Of a stretch of DNA of 64,000 nucleotides, positions 63,056 through 64,000 are shown in pieces. The position numbers and the translations under genes were made by a program. The DNA is from Thermoplasmata archaeon (lineage in GTDB: Archaea; Thermoplasmatota; Thermoplasmata; Lutacidiplasmatales; UBA184). Under the pieces are notes generated by a model. The model was not told where the DNA came from. It made no database searches and saw only the letters and a list, made by a program, of their open reading frames with translations. Every line of letters starts with the position of its first letter. Position 1 is the first letter of the stretch. The stretch covers positions 1 to 64,000 of the forward strand of contig JAJYEA010000005.1 in the NCBI GenBank assembly GCA_021790425.1, in the 5' to 3' direction.

Positions 63056-64000
63056 GTGTTGCCCGTAGCTACCGGCCTGACAACCTTCTTCCCGAGGTCC
63101 GAGGAGATCGTGCGAGCCTCCCGAGAGTTCGAACGGGGGCGCCGTACCCGCGCGGAACTCGACCAGCTCACCGTCCGGGGGGAAGGGATCGTCACGGCGC
63201 TCGAGGAGCGGCTGGGCCTCTCCTGGGTGACGGGGGGTCACCTCGGGGTCCATGACCTCTTCCGCCCCCTCGTCGACTCCACGGAAGGGATGATGACGGG
63301 TCCCCTCACGCGGTGGTACGAGACCAACACCTTCTACCGGCGACCGGTCGCCGAGGCCCCTCCCCGGTTGAACGTTCGGAAACTGGCCTACCACCTCCCC
63401 TCCGCATCGGGGAAGGCCTCCGTGATCCTCCCAGGCCCCTGGACCTTCGCGCGTCTCACGGAGGACCGGCGGACGGGCGCCCCCCACGACCTCGAGGCCC
63501 AGCTGGTCTCGGTCCTGGAGGGAGCGATCGTGGCGCTCCGGAATGCCGGTTTTGCCCAGTTCATTCTTCATGAACCGGAACTGGTCGTGCGACCTCCGGC
63601 CGGCCCCGCCGCGGAGCAGCTGCTCCGCGAATACTCCGGGCTGCGGGCCGCCCTGGGGAAGTCCTCCGGGCTGGTCTGGACCTACTTTGGGAATGCGGGA
63701 CCTGTGCTTCCGCTCCTCGCGCGACTCCCGGTCGACGGAGTAGGAGTCGATTTGTCGGAGACGCGCCCTTCGGACCTGCGCTCGTGGACGGCCTCGCAGG
63801 AGCTCGGGCTCGGGTGTCTGGACGCCCGCACCTCGCTCCCCGAGAACCCCGAGGACATCGCCAAGATCGCCCGGGAGCTCCTCTCGCGGCTCTCCCCACG
63901 CGGGCTGGTTCTCGGTCCCGGGGTGCCCCTGGACCTTCTGCCCGAGACGGCCGCCATCCGGAAACTCGAGGTGCTTGGAAAGGCTCGCATGCTCCTGGGA
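63056..64000 (+). CDS. Cobalamin-independent methionine synthase (MetE)-like protein, truncated by window end
   Basis: Open from GTG 63056 to window end (315 codons): MLPVATGLTTFFPRSEEIVRASREFERGRRTRAELDQL...EERLGLSWVTGGHLGVHDLFRPL...RWYETNTFYRRPVAEAP...VILPGPWTFARL. Not in the ORF track. Confidence 0.75.
   Translation, partial: MLPVATGLTTFFPRSEEIVRASREFERGRRTRAELDQLTVRGEGIVTALEERLGLSWVTGGHLGVHDLFRPLVDSTEGMMTGPLTRWYETNTFYRRPVAEAPPRLNVRKLAYHLPSASGKASVILPGPWTFARLTEDRRTGAPHDLEAQLVSVLEGAIVALRNAGFAQFILHEPELVVRPPAGPAAEQLLREYSGLRAALGKSSGLVWTYFGNAGPVLPLLARLPVDGVGVDLSETRPSDLRSWTASQELGLGCLDARTSLPENPEDIAKIARELLSRLSPRGLVLGPGVPLDLLPETAAIRKLEVLGKARMLLG

Overview
GC-rich archaeal chromosomal window. The gene set (RadB, aRF1, Cbf5, A-type ATPase subunits K/E/C, apgM, Trm5-like) and TATA-type leaderless promoters point to a euryarchaeal, probably uncultivated Thermoplasmatota-like lineage; the lineage is inference. 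About the first 24 kb is a co-directional cluster of five very large surface proteins (865-24332). They combine variable heads (a shared beta-rich head, a YVTN propeller, a BNR-like propeller), long arrays of Ig/PKD-like repeats and one C-terminal TM helix. In four of the five, the predicted cytoplasmic tail carries one to three zinc ribbons. A sixth protein at 54.8-56.8 kb also pairs a surface propeller with a C-terminal zinc ribbon. The largest gene (about 2.9k codons) contains about a dozen near-identical units of roughly 88 codons plus a duplicated four-domain supermodule. The rest is mostly housekeeping: radB, PPK2, dnaK, partial A-ATPase operon (K-E-C only), tRNA-Arg(CCT), aRF1, thioredoxin, class III aminotransferase, cbf5, Kelch/PKD protein, AbrB-PhoU, geranylgeranyl reductase, CPBP protease, arginine deiminase, HCDH/ECH fusion, PEP synthase, trm5, apgM, K+ channel, chorismate mutase, peroxiredoxin, glycosyltransferase, MTHFR-like protein and an edge-truncated MetE-like ORF. 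Other highlights are a divergent nickel superoxide dismutase / maturation protease pair (sodN-sodX), a degenerate A-type-carrier/MIP18 fusion, and a lower-GC islet near the tRNA. No CRISPR array, rRNA or transposase was seen. All homology calls were made by eye; no searches were run.
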